A stretch of 64,000 bases of DNA, taken from Pseudomonadota bacterium. GTDB lineage: Bacteria; Pseudomonadota; Gammaproteobacteria; Burkholderiales; Gallionellaceae. Positions 8,299-17,517 of this stretch are shown here, piece after piece (position 1 is the first letter of the stretch; the number at the start of each line of letters is the position of its first letter). The position numbers were made by a program, and so were the translations under genes. The notes below the pieces were generated by a model, which worked only from the letters and a program-made list of their open reading frames with translations, was not told where the DNA came from and did not search any database. The stretch is taken from NCBI GenBank assembly GCA_021821945.1, contig JAJZTF010000014.1:1-64000 (forward strand), read 5' to 3'.

Positions 8299-10335
8299 TT
8301 AATGTGCAGCCGGCTTGAACAGCTTGGATTTGTCGACCAGATCGACATGCTTGCGCTTGAAGCAGGTCCATTTCTTCGAGTGTCTGTCATAGACGGAATT
8401 CACGAAGCAATGCCAGTTCTCTTCATCGACAAAGTTCTTGTCTGTGCGGTAGTAGAAGCCCGGGTAGCGGGATTCCTCGCGGAACTGGATATGTTTCATG
8501 TGCGCTTCGGCGGTGATGATGCGATGGTAGTTTTCCCATGCGCGCAGCAGCTCGTGCAGATCCTTCGCGCGCATCTTCAGGGAGTCCTCCTTCAGCATCG
8601 CAAGCTTCTCTTCGGCAACCGCCAGCATCTTGTCGTTGGTGTTGTAGTAGGTCGCAACACCGGCCACATATTCGTCCATGATCTTCTGTAGGCGGAACTG
8701 CAGCATCTTTGGCGTGATGTAGTTGGGGTTGACGTCGATCGCCGTCGTGTAGTCCTTGTGCTCGAGGAAGTTCCTGACCGGCTTGTAGATCTCTTCTGCG
8801 AGCTGTTCGGCCGTCTCGGCAAATTCGGGCTTCCAGTCCTTGTTGTCCACGGCGAATTTGACCATGGCCTTGGCGGCCAGGCGGCCTTCGGTGTGCGACC
8901 CGGAGGAGAACTTGTGGCCCGACGCGCCCACGCCATCGCCTGCGGTGAAGAGGCCCTTGACGGTGGTCATCGAACGGTAGCCCCAGTTCCATCCCTTGGG
9001 GAGGTGGGCCGGGATCTTGTCCTTTTCAGGATGATCTTCATCGGTCGGTGCGCCGACGTCCGTAGGGCCTGAAACCCAGATTCCGCAGCAGCCTGAATGC
9101 GAACCCAGGAGATAGGGCTCGGTCGGGATCAGTTCGGAATTTTTCTTCTCGGGCTCGATGTTTTCGCCAACCCAGATGCCGCACTGGCCGATGCACATGT
9201 CGAGGAAGTCTTCCCAGGCTTCCGCTTCCAGGTGCTTAACTTCCTTGGGGGATAGCGTTTCGCGCAGCTTGCCGAGCGCTGTCACCGTGTCCATGTAGAT
9301 GGGTCCTCTGCCTTCCTTCATCTCCTTCAGCATCAGGTGATTCCTCAGGCAGGAAGCGGGAACGGCGGCCTGTCCGTATGGCGGATAGTCGTTCAGCAAT
9401 TCCTTGTTCTTGGTCATGTAGTCTTCGCCATAGGCGTTGGTCGCCTTGGCCTTGAACAGCAGGAACCATGCGCCCACAGGGCCATAGCCGTCCTTGAAGC
9501 GGGCGGGCACGAAGCGGTTTTCCATCATCGTGAGTTCAGCGCCTGCTTCTGCTGCCATCGCGTAGGTGGAACCCGCATTCCATACGGGATACCAGGCGCG
9601 ACCCGTGCCTTCGCCGACCGAGCGCGGGCGGAAAAGATTCACGCAACCGCCTGCCGCAAGCAGGATGGTTTTGGCCTTGTAGATGTGGATGGTATTGGTG
9701 CGGACCGAAAATCCGGCAGCACCGGCGATGCGGTTGGGGTCGTTCTTGTCGTTCAGGAGCTTGACGATGAAGATGCGCTCCTGGATGCGGTCCAGGCCCA
9801 GCGCCTTCTTGGCGGCTTCGGCGACGATCCACTTGTAGGATTCGCCGTTGATCATGATCTGCCATTTGCCAGAGCGCACGGGCTTGCCTCCGTCTTTCAG
9901 CAATGGCAGGCCTTCCTTGATGGATTCCGCGCCATCATGGCGCACGCCTTCAGCGTCTGTCTTCCAGATCGGCAGGCCCCATTCCTCGAAAAGGTGCACG
10001 GAATCGTCGACATTGCGGCCAAGGTCATAAGCCAGGTCATCGCGCGTGATGCCCATCAGGTCGTTGGAGACCATGCGGGCATAGTCTGCTGGATCCTGCT
10101 CCGAGCCGATGTAGGTGTTGATCGCGGAAAGCCCCTGGGCGACGGCGCCGGAACGGTCCATCGCGGCCTTGTCGACCAGCTTGATCTTGAGGTCTATGCC
10201 GGATTCGGCCTTGACGACCTCTGCCCAGCGCATCATTTCATAAGCGGCACCGCAACATGCCATGCCGCCGCCGATCAGGAGAATATCCACTTCTTCCTGA
10301 ACGATAGTTGGATTTCCAAAAGTTCCTTCAGACAT
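8299..10335 (-). CDS. aprA: Adenylylsulfate reductase, alpha subunit
   Basis: 678 aa FAD subunit of APS reductase. In sulfur oxidisers it runs in reverse, joining sulfite and AMP to give APS and two electrons in the cytoplasm. The N-terminal FAD site is DILLIGGGMACCGAAYE, and the length matches the family (about 620-680). It follows aprB by 23 bp, has upstream sat on the same strand, and is closed by a terminator. No aprM or qmo genes are in the window, so the electron acceptor of AprBA is not evident here. Confidence 0.97.
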   Translation of the reverse strand: MSEGTFGNPTIVQEEVDILLIGGGMACCGAAYEMMRWAEVVKAESGIDLKIKLVDKAAMDRSGAVAQGLSAINTYIGSEQDPADYARMVSNDLMGITRDDLAYDLGRNVDDSVHLFEEWGLPIWKTDAEGVRHDGAESIKEGLPLLKDGGKPVRSGKWQIMINGESYKWIVAEAAKKALGLDRIQERIFIVKLLNDKNDPNRIAGAAGFSVRTNTIHIYKAKTILLAAGGCVNLFRPRSVGEGTGRAWYPVWNAGSTYAMAAEAGAELTMMENRFVPARFKDGYGPVGAWFLLFKAKATNAYGEDYMTKNKELLNDYPPYGQAAVPASCLRNHLMLKEMKEGRGPIYMDTVTALGKLRETLSPKEVKHLEAEAWEDFLDMCIGQCGIWVGENIEPEKKNSELIPTEPYLLGSHSGCCGIWVSGPTDVGAPTDEDHPEKDKIPAHLPKGWNWGYRSMTTVKGLFTAGDGVGASGHKFSSGSHTEGRLAAKAMVKFAVDNKDWKPEFAETAEQLAEEIYKPVRNFLEHKDYTTAIDVNPNYITPKMLQFRLQKIMDEYVAGVATYYNTNDKMLAVAEEKLAMLKEDSLKMRAKDLHELLRAWENYHRIITAEAHMKHIQFREESRYPGFYYRTDKNFVDEENWHCFVNSVYDRHSKKWTCFKRKHVDLVDKSKLFKPAAH

Positions 10336-10358
10336 AATTCACTCCTGTTATTCTGGTT

Positions 10359-10847
10359 TTATTTGCGGATCAGCTCGTCTGGGCGGCCTGCTCTGTAGCC
10401 CCCCATCACTTCCTTCGTATACACGCCAGGAGCCGTCAGGTCGGCCATCTTGGGCATGGGCTTGCCGCCGTATGGATTGATGGAGCCTTCGCTCGTTGTG
10501 CGGATCGGGAACTTGAAACGCTTCAGGGTGCCGTTTCTGAACTTGATGGTCCACATGATGGAGTCGGAGCCGCGCATCGGTTGCACCGAACCGCCCAAAG
10601 GCACGATGTCGGCATAGTGGCGCACTTCGATTGCGTTTTGCGGGCAGATCTTGACGCAGGAGTAGCACTCCCAGCACTGTTCCGGTTCCTGGTTGAACGC
10701 CTTCATCGCGTGTCCCGTCTCGGAACCGTCCTTGTCGAGTTTCATCAGGTCATGGGGGCAGATATACATGCAGGCGGTCTTGTCTTGCCCCTTGCAACCG
10801 TCACATTTTTCGGTACGTACGTATGTTGGCAATTTGATACTCCTCAA
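10359..10847 (-). CDS. aprB: Adenylylsulfate reductase, beta subunit
   Basis: 162 aa iron-sulfur subunit. Two [4Fe-4S] binding motifs are visible: CDGCKGQDKTACMYICP near residues 15-31 and CWECYSCVKICP near 59-70. A C-terminal tail follows that wraps AprA in known structures. It carries electrons from the AprA flavin to a partner. It lies 82 bp after sat and 23 bp before aprA, the usual beta-alpha order. Confidence 0.97.
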   Translation of the reverse strand: MRSIKLPTYVRTEKCDGCKGQDKTACMYICPHDLMKLDKDGSETGHAMKAFNQEPEQCWECYSCVKICPQNAIEVRHYADIVPLGGSVQPMRGSDSIMWTIKFRNGTLKRFKFPIRTTSEGSINPYGGKPMPKMADLTAPGVYTKEVMGGYRAGRPDELIRK

Positions 10848-10929
10848 TTTGAAAATTCAAACACGAATATCCACAAGTTGCGTGGAACCCACCATGAAAC
10901 TCCTGGAGAACCGCCCAGGCATTGCATTT

Positions 10930-12144
10930 TCAGCGCCCGGAATGACCGCTGAGTTTTACTTCCACTTTCTCGCTTTCAGCCAGGCTGCCGTAATAGGTGC
11001 GCAGGATTTCGAGCACCTCGGGGCGGCTGAATTCCGCGGGCACATCGCTGCCTTCCGAAAGCATCTTCCGGAGCTTGGTGCCCGAGAGCAAAAGACGGTC
11101 CGCATCGCCATGGGGACAGGTGCGCGCGGACGCCATGCCGCCGCACTTGTAGCACCAGAATGTCCAGTCTATCTTGAGCGGCTGTGTCTCCAGGGCGTCC
11201 TTGGGTATCTTGTCGAAGATGTGATGCGCATCGAATGGGCCGTAATAGCTGCCTACGCCTGCGTGATCGCGCCCGACGATGAGATGGGAGCAGCCGTAAT
11301 TCTGGCGGAACAGCGCATGCAGCAGCGCTTCCCTGGGGCCGGCATAGCGCATGTCCAGCGGGTAGCCCGCCTGTATCACGGTCTTGGGTACGAAATAATT
11401 GTCGATCAGGGTGGAAATGGCTTCGGTTCTGACTTCTGCCGGAATGTCTCCGGGCTTCAGGTTGCCGAGCAGCGAATGGATCAGCACGCCGTCGCAGATT
11501 TCTATCGCGACCTTTGCCAGGTATTCGTGAGAGCGATGCATCGGGTTTCTGGTCTGGAAGGCGGCGACCTTGCTCCATCCCATCGTTTCGAAGAGTTCGC
11601 GGGTCTTCTGCGGGGACATGAACTGCTCGCCGTACTTCTTGTCGAATCCGCCCTGTGACAGGACTTTCACGGGGCCTGCAAGGTTGACGTCCCCTTGCTG
11701 CATTACCATCTTCACGCCGGGATGTTCGAGATCCGTGGTGCCGAACACGGTTGCGCATTCGTGCGCCTTGTCTATGGTGTATTTTTCCGTGACGCGCATG
11801 GTGGCGAGTATGCTGCCATCGTCGGGATCCATCAGCGCGATGTCGCTGCCGGTATGTATCGCTGCCGCGCGGGTTTCATCTACAGAGAGCGTGATCGGTA
11901 TCGGCCAGAACAGGCCGTTTGCCATCTTCATCCCGGCGCACACGCCTTGCCAGTCTGTGTAGGACATGAAGCCGTCAAGCGGGGTGAACCCGCCTATCCC
12001 CATCATCACCAGATCACCCTTCTCGCGCGAAGTGACGGTAATCTTGGGCAGGGTGTCTGCGTGCTTCAGTTCGGCTGAGAGTGCCGTTCCTTCCAACAAC
12101 AGGGGATTGAGATCTCCCCCCCCATGCGGTTTTACTAATGCCAT
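10930..12144 (-). CDS. sat: Sulfate adenylyltransferase (dissimilatory ATP sulfurylase)
   Basis: 404 aa homo-oligomeric type enzyme that turns APS plus pyrophosphate into ATP and sulfate in the oxidising direction. Signatures: [13 protein letters not shown] (nucleotide-binding RNP..H..H) and [13 protein letters not shown]; four cysteines near [16 protein letters not shown] suggest a zinc site. The frame is open a further 54 codons upstream, but GGGAGGAG five bases before the ATG at 12144, plus the promoter at 12226-12254 that would lie inside any longer gene, decide the start. First gene of sat-aprB-aprA. Confidence 0.96.
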   Translation of the reverse strand: MALVKPHGGGDLNPLLLEGTALSAELKHADTLPKITVTSREKGDLVMMGIGGFTPLDGFMSYTDWQGVCAGMKMANGLFWPIPITLSVDETRAAAIHTGSDIALMDPDDGSILATMRVTEKYTIDKAHECATVFGTTDLEHPGVKMVMQQGDVNLAGPVKVLSQGGFDKKYGEQFMSPQKTRELFETMGWSKVAAFQTRNPMHRSHEYLAKVAIEICDGVLIHSLLGNLKPGDIPAEVRTEAISTLIDNYFVPKTVIQAGYPLDMRYAGPREALLHALFRQNYGCSHLIVGRDHAGVGSYYGPFDAHHIFDKIPKDALETQPLKIDWTFWCYKCGGMASARTCPHGDADRLLLSGTKLRKMLSEGSDVPAEFSRPEVLEILRTYYGSLAESEKVEVKLSGHSGR

Positions 12145-12225
12145 CCTACTCCTCCCGATCAATGGTTGAACTGCCGGATATGAAGCTTTGAGACTAGTAC
12201 GCGATGCTGGGCTTGCTAAACACAC

Positions 12226-12254
12226 ATTATAATTATGTTTATCCCCATTATCAC
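12226..12254 (-). promoter_or_regulatory. Probable sigma70 promoter of sat-aprBA
   Basis: Read on the minus strand: GTGATA (12254-12249), a 17-bp spacer, then a perfect TATAAT (12231-12226). The predicted start near 12219 leaves a leader of about 75 nt before the sat ATG. The -35 box matches 4 of 6 bases. Confidence 0.6.
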
Positions 12255-12274
12255 GATTTTTTTCGGTTGCGCGA

Positions 12275-12291
12275 CCCCTCTTACGGGTTAT
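12275..12291. promoter_or_regulatory. Candidate operator, CCC...GGGTTAT element upstream of sat
   Basis: CCCCTCTTACGGGTTAT. It matches the element before petA (40747-40763) at 15 of 17 positions and shares the GGGTTAT half with elements before tusA and dsrA. Its centre lies about 62 bp upstream of the predicted sat transcription start, a normal place for an activator site. Confidence 0.55.
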
Positions 12292-12584
12292 AGACGGATA
12301 GCTCATGACGGCTATGGATACCGGGGTTTGTGATTGGGGATAATCGGGCGCGTCTGAGAAAACTGCCGCATGGTGGGTGGCGGCTTGGCATGTCCGGCTG
12401 ACATGATAATATCGCTTTCTGGTCGCAATGGTTTTCTGCCATCCGCAAGGACCGGAATTCGCAACGCAGGCGAGATCACTTGTTCGGAATCGCGTTTATC
12501 GTGCAATATGCGCGTTTTCCGGGCAGGCGCTTGGGCAGGGTCGTTGAGTGAATCTGGAACATCTAATTTGATAGGCGACACGCG

Positions 12585-13550
12585 ATGTTGAATATGTTTT
12601 CTCAGAGGCTGAATGGCGCAAGGATCGAGGCGATATTGCTTTTCATGATGCTTGCGATGTTCACGGCGGGTGCCTATGCATCGGATGCGGCGACAACGAT
12701 TGCGCTGCCCTGGTGGGGCTGGGCGCTTGCCCTGTTCTTTACCTGTTTCGTTCTCGGCATAGTTGCGGTTCCCTCTGGTGTGGGAGGTGGGGTGCTTTTT
12801 GTCCCCATCGTCGGGGGCTTCTTTCCATTTCATCTTGATTTCGTCCGGGGTGCGGGTCTGCTGGTTGCGCTGGCGAGCTCGCTTGCGGCCGGCCCTTCGC
12901 TGATGCGCGCAGGGTTGGCGGATCTGAGGCTCGCCTTGCCGCTTGCGGTATTGGCTTCCGCCAGCGCGATTGCAGGCGCGCTGGTGGGTCTGGCGATACC
13001 TTCCAATGTGGTGCAGATCGCGCTGGGCCTTACGATATTGGGGATCGTGGTCCTGATGGCGACTGCAAAGAAGTCGGAGTTCCCGGTCGTGCCCGTCGCG
13101 GACAAGTTGTCCATCGCGCTTTCGATGCATGGGTATTTTCGCGATACCGCGCAGAACAGGGTCATCGCATGGAAGGTGCATCGCACGCCTCTTGGCGTTT
13201 TCCTGTTTGTGCTGATCGGTTTCATCGGCGGCTTGTTCGGCGTGGGGGCGGGCTGGGCGAATCTTCCGGTGCTGAATCTCCTGATGGGCGCGCCGATCAA
13301 GCTTGCCGCAGGCACGTCCGGTTTGATCCTGACCCTGGCGAGCTCTTCTGCGACCTGGGTATATCTCAACGAAGGATCGGTTCTGGCAGTCATCGCCGTA
13401 CCCTCTGTGATCGGCATGATGCTCGGAGCGATGATAGGTGCGCGCCTCCTGCATGTTCTGAAGGCCTCTGTCGTGCGCAAGATGGTGATCACGCTGCTCC
13501 TGTTTGCCGGAATGCGCGCCTTGCTCAAGGGAATGGGAGTGTGGCCATGA
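12585..13550 (+). CDS. TauE/SafE-family membrane exporter (probable sulfite or sulfonate exporter)
   Basis: 321 aa integral membrane protein with about eight hydrophobic segments and the two-fold repeat of the TauE/SafE family (GVGGGVLFVPIVGGF in the first half, GLFGVGAGWANLPVL in the second). Family members export sulfite, sulfoacetate or related anions. Next to sat-aprBA, sulfite export is the likeliest role (inference). The N-terminus carries an extra hydrophobic stretch that could be a signal or first helix. Its stop overlaps the following gene by 4 bp. An ATG at 12594 is an alternative start. Confidence 0.85.
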   Translation: MLNMFSQRLNGARIEAILLFMMLAMFTAGAYASDAATTIALPWWGWALALFFTCFVLGIVAVPSGVGGGVLFVPIVGGFFPFHLDFVRGAGLLVALASSLAAGPSLMRAGLADLRLALPLAVLASASAIAGALVGLAIPSNVVQIALGLTILGIVVLMATAKKSEFPVVPVADKLSIALSMHGYFRDTAQNRVIAWKVHRTPLGVFLFVLIGFIGGLFGVGAGWANLPVLNLLMGAPIKLAAGTSGLILTLASSSATWVYLNEGSVLAVIAVPSVIGMMLGAMIGARLLHVLKASVVRKMVITLLLFAGMRALLKGMGVWP

Positions 13551-13969
13551 ACGAACGGAATGAAGACAACCTCCTGTCGGAGGAGCAGAGGCGTTATGCG
13601 ACCTGGCTGCAATGGGGGGCACGCTCGGGTCTTGTGATGCTCATCGTCACCTTCATTGCCTATGTGGCGGGCTGGCTGACTCCCCATGTTCCCCTGGAGC
13701 AGCTGCCCTCCGTCTGGGGGCTGCCGGTCGAGGAGTATCTCAAGAAAACCGGTGCGCCGACTGGCTGGAGCTGGCTTAGCGATCTGGCCCAGGGCGATTT
13801 TGCGAGCCTGATCGGCATCGCCTGGCTTTCTGCCAGTTCGCTGTTCTGCCTTTTTGCGGTGCTGCCGATCTATTTCAAGCGCCGCGACTGGGTTTTCGTG
13901 GTGTTGTGCATTTCTGCGCTGGTCGTGCAATTGCTCGCTGCATCCGGCATGCTGGTGGCGGGAAAGTAA
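13547..13969 (+). CDS. Small membrane protein, partner of the TauE-type exporter
   Basis: 140 aa with three hydrophobic segments (roughly residues 28-45, 85-105 and 115-137). The start ATG overlaps the exporter stop (ATGA), showing coupled translation; the same frame is open upstream, but that part only shadows the exporter. It resembles the small three-helix proteins often encoded after TauE-type permeases, but I do not recognise a defined function. Probably an accessory subunit of the exporter. Confidence 0.75.
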   Translation: MNERNEDNLLSEEQRRYATWLQWGARSGLVMLIVTFIAYVAGWLTPHVPLEQLPSVWGLPVEEYLKKTGAPTGWSWLSDLAQGDFASLIGIAWLSASSLFCLFAVLPIYFKRRDWVFVVLCISALVVQLLAASGMLVAGK

Positions 13970-14050
13970 TTGTGGCAACCGGTCTTCAGCGCTATCATGC
14001 GTTTAATTCTAGGTTGCTGATTCTGATGGAATATAAGCGTTTGTTTCTAG

Positions 14051-14068
14051 ATAACCCTTGAGGGTTAT
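14051..14068. promoter_or_regulatory. Perfect palindromic operator candidate upstream of tusA
   Basis: ATAACCCTTGAGGGTTAT: eight-base arms ATAACCCT/AGGGTTAT around a TG centre. It lies 110 bp before the tusA ATG. It is the most symmetric copy of the element also found before sat, dsrA and petA. No hairpin-plus-T-run follows, so it is not a terminator. Confidence 0.6.
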
Positions 14069-14077
14069 ATGTGTTTT

Positions 14078-14091
14078 CCCTAAGTGGGTAT
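14078..14091. promoter_or_regulatory. Second, weaker copy of the same element upstream of tusA
   Basis: CCCTAAGTGGGTAT, ten bases after the palindrome. It keeps CCC and GGGTAT but loses one T of the half-site. It may be a secondary binding site. Confidence 0.3.
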
Positions 14092-14178
14092 GGACGAAAC
14101 GGTGTAGCTCGTTCCTAATTGCGTATCTGCTGACTCGTTGCTTGGCGGTGTTTTATTAACTTGTAGGAGATTGAAGAA

Positions 14179-14406
14179 ATGAATTTTGACAAAGAATTTG
14201 ATGCCAGCGGCCTGTCCTGCCCTCTGCCCATCGTGAAGACCAAGAAGTCGCTCGCTGACATGCAGTCGGGCCAGGTGCTCAAGGTGATCGCCACCGATTG
14301 CGGCGCGGTCAAGGACATGCAGGCATTCTCAGATCAGACCGGTAATCCGCTGCTTTCCAGCAGTGAAGAAGCCGGCAAATACATATTCTTCATACAGAAG
14401 AAGTAA
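14179..14406 (+). CDS. tusA: Sulfur carrier protein TusA
   Basis: 75 aa. The active cysteine is C14 in GLSCPLPIVK, the CPxP motif of TusA proteins, and the fold length is full. TusA accepts sulfane sulfur as a persulfide and hands it to DsrE-type proteins in the cytoplasm. AGGAG precedes the ATG by nine bases. dsrE2 follows 29 bp later. The rhodanese gene that usually completes an rhd-tusA-dsrE2 cluster is not present here. Confidence 0.95.
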   Translation: MNFDKEFDASGLSCPLPIVKTKKSLADMQSGQVLKVIATDCGAVKDMQAFSDQTGNPLLSSSEEAGKYIFFIQKK

Positions 14407-14435
14407 GCGATCACTCAACTAACAGGGGGAGTAGC

Positions 14436-14903
14436 ATGAGTAAAAAGATGGCGATCATCGCAACCAAGGGGACGCTGGACATGGCTTATCCGCCGTTCAT
14501 CCTGGCGTCCACCGCGGCGGCGTTGGGTTACGATGTGCAGATATTCTTCACATTCTATGGCTTGCAGCTTTTGCGCAAGGATCTGTCCAGCGTGATGATC
14601 AGTCCGCTGGCCAACCCTGCGATGCCCATGCCGGTTCCCATGCCGGTGATGGTGCAGATGCTGCCCGGCATGGAATCGATGGCGACGATGATGATGAAGC
14701 AGAAGCTGAAGAAGCACGGCGTTGCGTCCCTTGAGGAACTGCGCGAGCTTTGCCTGGAAGCGGATGTCAAATTCATCGCCTGCCAGATGACGGTCGATCT
14801 CTTCGAATTCGACAAGAGCGAATTCATCGATAACGTCGAATACGGCGGCGCATCCATGTTCTTCGGCTTTGCCGGCGAGACGGACATTTGCCTGTTCGTA
14901 TAA
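14436..14903 (+). CDS. dsrE2: DsrE2-type sulfurtransferase
   Basis: 155 aa DsrE/DsrF/DrsH-like protein of the DsrE2 type. It starts KKMAIIATKGTLDMAYPP, has a central Met/Pro-rich membrane-associated stretch (MPMPVPMPVMVQM) and the conserved cysteine in FIACQMTVDLF. Family members are often membrane-bound persulfide carriers working with TusA in sulfur oxidation. It follows tusA on the same strand with a GGGGGAG ribosome site. Confidence 0.92.
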   Translation: MSKKMAIIATKGTLDMAYPPFILASTAAALGYDVQIFFTFYGLQLLRKDLSSVMISPLANPAMPMPVPMPVMVQMLPGMESMATMMMKQKLKKHGVASLEELRELCLEADVKFIACQMTVDLFEFDKSEFIDNVEYGGASMFFGFAGETDICLFV

Positions 14904-14968
14904 GCTGAAATAGAATGGCCATTGCAGTAAAAGTGTTTTAGAAGACTAATCAACTCGGGGAGATTTGA

Positions 14969-16189
14969 ATGAAGATGAAGAAGATTCTGGTTGCGATGAT
15001 CGCGGCAGGCGCGATGGGTTCGGCTTATGCGACCGACGGCTATTTTTCTGACGGTTTTGGCATGAAGTCCAAGGGCATGGCTGGTGTGGGTATCGCGCTG
15101 CCTCAGGATGCGCTGGCTGCGGCCAACAATCCGGCCGGCATGGTGATGGTGGGCAACCGCGTCGATCTGGGCGCGGATTTCTTCGAGCCCAGCCGCAGCA
15201 CACAGATATCGGGACTTACAAACGGAGACTATTCCGGCAACAGCAGGCCGCTCTTCGTGATCCCCGAGTTCGGTTACAACCACATGCTGGATACCAACAA
15301 GTCCCTGGGCGTATCGGTTTATGGCAACGGCGGCATGAATACAGCCTATGCCAACAGCCCGTTCGGCCCCAATGCTGGCATCAACCTGTCGCAGCTTTTC
15401 ATAGCGCCCACCTATGCGATGAAGATCAATGACAGCAACGAGATCGGTATCTCGCTGAACCTGGTTTACCAGATGTTTTCCGCCAATGGCCTGCAAAATT
15501 TTGCACTGATGTCCAGCAATCCCAGTGCGTTGACCAACAACGGCACGGACACGTCGACCGGCGTGGGCGCGCGCATCGGCTGGATGGGCCAGGTCAGCCA
15601 AGCCGTGACCCTGGGCGCGACCTATGAACCCAAGACCCACATGAGCAACTTCAGCAAGTACTCGGGTCTCTTCGCGGGCGGCGGAAGCTTCGACATCCCT
15701 GCAAGCTATGGCGTGGGCGTCGCGGTGAAAGCCACCAACAGCACGACGGTCTCGGCTGATTACAAGGTGATCAAGTACGGCGATGTGCCGGCGATTGCCA
15801 ATACTGCGACACAGGGCGGCCCTCTGGGTGCAGCCAACGGTGCAGGTTTCGGCTGGCAGGACGTGAAGGTGATCAAGCTGGGTATCAGCCAGCAGGTGAA
15901 CGATCTTTGGACCGTGCGCGCAGGCTACAGCCACAACACCCAGCCCATCCCGGCAAGCCAGGCGCAGTTCAACATCCTGGCGCCGGGCGTGGTTCAGGAT
16001 CAACTGACGCTCGGCATGACCTATGATGTGACCAAGACCAACGAGCTGACCGTGGCTTACATGCACGCATTCCAGAACAGCGTGTATGGTGCAAATACAT
16101 ACCAAAACCCAACTCAGACCGGTCTCAGCAATATCAATCTCAAGATGTACGAGGATTCGCTGGGCATAGCCTACAGCTGGAAACTCTAA
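14969..16189 (+). CDS. OmpP1/FadL-family outer-membrane transporter (first copy)
   Basis: 406 aa. Signal peptide of about 21 residues (cut after GSAYA), then a FadL-type N-terminus with GFGMKSKGMAGVGIALPQDALAA and the NNPAG motif. The rest has the alternating, glycine- and asparagine-rich beta-barrel pattern and ends in an aromatic-rich strand (IAYSWKL). FadL-type barrels import hydrophobic compounds. Placed behind tusA-dsrE2, uptake of sulfur or a hydrophobic sulfur compound is a reasonable guess, not shown. A terminator follows. Confidence 0.88.
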   Translation: MKMKKILVAMIAAGAMGSAYATDGYFSDGFGMKSKGMAGVGIALPQDALAAANNPAGMVMVGNRVDLGADFFEPSRSTQISGLTNGDYSGNSRPLFVIPEFGYNHMLDTNKSLGVSVYGNGGMNTAYANSPFGPNAGINLSQLFIAPTYAMKINDSNEIGISLNLVYQMFSANGLQNFALMSSNPSALTNNGTDTSTGVGARIGWMGQVSQAVTLGATYEPKTHMSNFSKYSGLFAGGGSFDIPASYGVGVAVKATNSTTVSADYKVIKYGDVPAIANTATQGGPLGAANGAGFGWQDVKVIKLGISQQVNDLWTVRAGYSHNTQPIPASQAQFNILAPGVVQDQLTLGMTYDVTKTNELTVAYMHAFQNSVYGANTYQNPTQTGLSNINLKMYEDSLGIAYSWKL

Positions 16190-16211
16190 GCAAGTTTGAA
16201 AGGGTTCAAGG

Positions 16212-16240
16212 ACCCGCTCTGAAAGGAGCGGGTTTTTTTA
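16212..16240 (+). terminator. Rho-independent terminator after the first porin
   Basis: ACCCGCTC (16212-16219) pairs with GAGCGGGT (16226-16233) around a six-base loop and is followed by a run of T. It separates the two porin genes. Confidence 0.9.
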
Positions 16241-16277
16241 TGCCCGAAGTTTTATTTAACTACTGAAGAGCATCAAC

Positions 16278-17486
16278 ATGAAGAAAATCGTTTTATCCCT
16301 GCTTGCCGCACTTACGCCCGTTCTGGCCCATGCCACGAACGGCGACACGATGATGTCGGTGGGTTCCGAGAATACCGCGCTGGGCGGCACGGGTGTTGCG
16401 CATTACGTGGGTGCCGAGAGCGCCTTCGCGAACCCCGCGATGCTGGGTCTGTCGACAGGGGATGAGCTGGTCGGCGGGGTGGTTCTTTTTAAACCAACGG
16501 TCACCAACAGCGGTATGCAAGGCATCACTGAAAGCAGCACTGCCAATACCAGTTATATTCCGGATGTATCCTACTCCAGCCGCATCAGCGATCACTTCAC
16601 CTATGGTATCGCCATAGCTGGAATTGCCGGCATGGGCGTGGACTATACCGGCGGGATTGCAAGCAATACCATGGATGCCAGAACCCAGCTGAGTATCCTG
16701 AAGGTTTTGCCGACCATCGCGTACAACGACGCCAATTTTGGTTTGGGTTTCTCTCCGGTGCTGCAATATGGCTCCCTGGCGATGTCTTTTATTGGAAACA
16801 CAACGATCAATCCGAATCAGAATGCGACTTCCGATACGCGCTTGGGTTATGCCATGGGCGGATATTTCAAGCCTGTGTCTGCGCTGACTTTGGGCGTGGC
16901 TTATAATTCCAAAATCAAGATGAATTATGCGCCTCAGATTTCATACGCCGCATCTCAGGGTTTCGGTCAAACTTATTCGGATAATCTGACTCAGCCTGCC
17001 GAGATCAAGGTGGGGGTTTCTTACGATCTCAACCAGAGTTTTACGTTGACCGCTGATTATCGTCAGATTCAATGGGCAAGTGCGCAGGACTATGGTAATT
17101 TGGCCTGGAAGAATGAAGATGTCACCGCGATCGGTATCAAGTACAAAAATGACGGCTACTGGCTGGGTGCCGGCTATAACAATTCAAATAATCCGATCGG
17201 CGTATTCGCCAATGGAGTTGCAGCGAATGCGCATAATGGCCAGAACGGCATAGGCAATTTGTTCAACAACCTGATGTTCCCCGGCATCATCAAGAGTGCG
17301 TACACTTTCGGCGGCGGTTACATGCTGAACAAGCAGTTCGAGCTCGCAGGCTCCCTGATGTATGCGCCCAAGGTCACGACAACGGTGGATGTCAGCGATG
17401 CCGCACAATTGGCGCCGGGTTCGCTGTATAACACGACGACGCATTCGCAGAAGGCGCTCTCGATATCCCTGCGCTACAAGTACTGA
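16278..17486 (+). CDS. OmpP1/FadL-family outer-membrane transporter (second copy)
   Basis: 402 aa. Signal peptide of about 19 residues (VLAHA cut), then NGDTMMSVGSENTALGGTG and the family motif ANPAMLGL. Barrel-like repeats follow, ending in SISLRYKY. It shares architecture with the preceding gene but is clearly diverged, so it is a related family member rather than a recent duplicate. A terminator before it implies its own promoter or partial read-through. The substrate is unknown. Confidence 0.87.
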   Translation: MKKIVLSLLAALTPVLAHATNGDTMMSVGSENTALGGTGVAHYVGAESAFANPAMLGLSTGDELVGGVVLFKPTVTNSGMQGITESSTANTSYIPDVSYSSRISDHFTYGIAIAGIAGMGVDYTGGIASNTMDARTQLSILKVLPTIAYNDANFGLGFSPVLQYGSLAMSFIGNTTINPNQNATSDTRLGYAMGGYFKPVSALTLGVAYNSKIKMNYAPQISYAASQGFGQTYSDNLTQPAEIKVGVSYDLNQSFTLTADYRQIQWASAQDYGNLAWKNEDVTAIGIKYKNDGYWLGAGYNNSNNPIGVFANGVAANAHNGQNGIGNLFNNLMFPGIIKSAYTFGGGYMLNKQFELAGSLMYAPKVTTTVDVSDAAQLAPGSLYNTTTHSQKALSISLRYKY

Positions 17487-17492
17487 AACATG

Positions 17493-17515
17493 GTCCCGGC
17501 CTTTCCGGCCGGGAC
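17493..17515. terminator. Hairpin between convergent porin and chemoreceptor genes
   Basis: GTCCCGGCC (17493-17501) pairs perfectly with GGCCGGGAC (17507-17515) around a five-base loop. There is no T-run on either side, so termination efficiency is uncertain, but its place between two converging stop codons fits a shared terminator. Confidence 0.55.
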
Positions 17516-17517
17516 AG

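Larger units (their letters stand above)
12145..12584. other. Intergenic region between divergent sat and the TauE-type gene
   Basis: 440 bp without a convincing gene. The sat-proximal part holds a sigma70-like promoter and a copy of the CCC...GGGTTAT element (separate entries). Between about 12300 and 12584 I see only short open frames lacking ribosome sites and no clear hairpin. Confidence 0.7.

Noticed and set aside
12312-13978. Long minus-strand frames opposite the TauE-type gene and its partner
   Set aside because: The plus-strand proteins have proper membrane helices and a coupled start; the antisense products are low-complexity Arg/His/Pro sequence.
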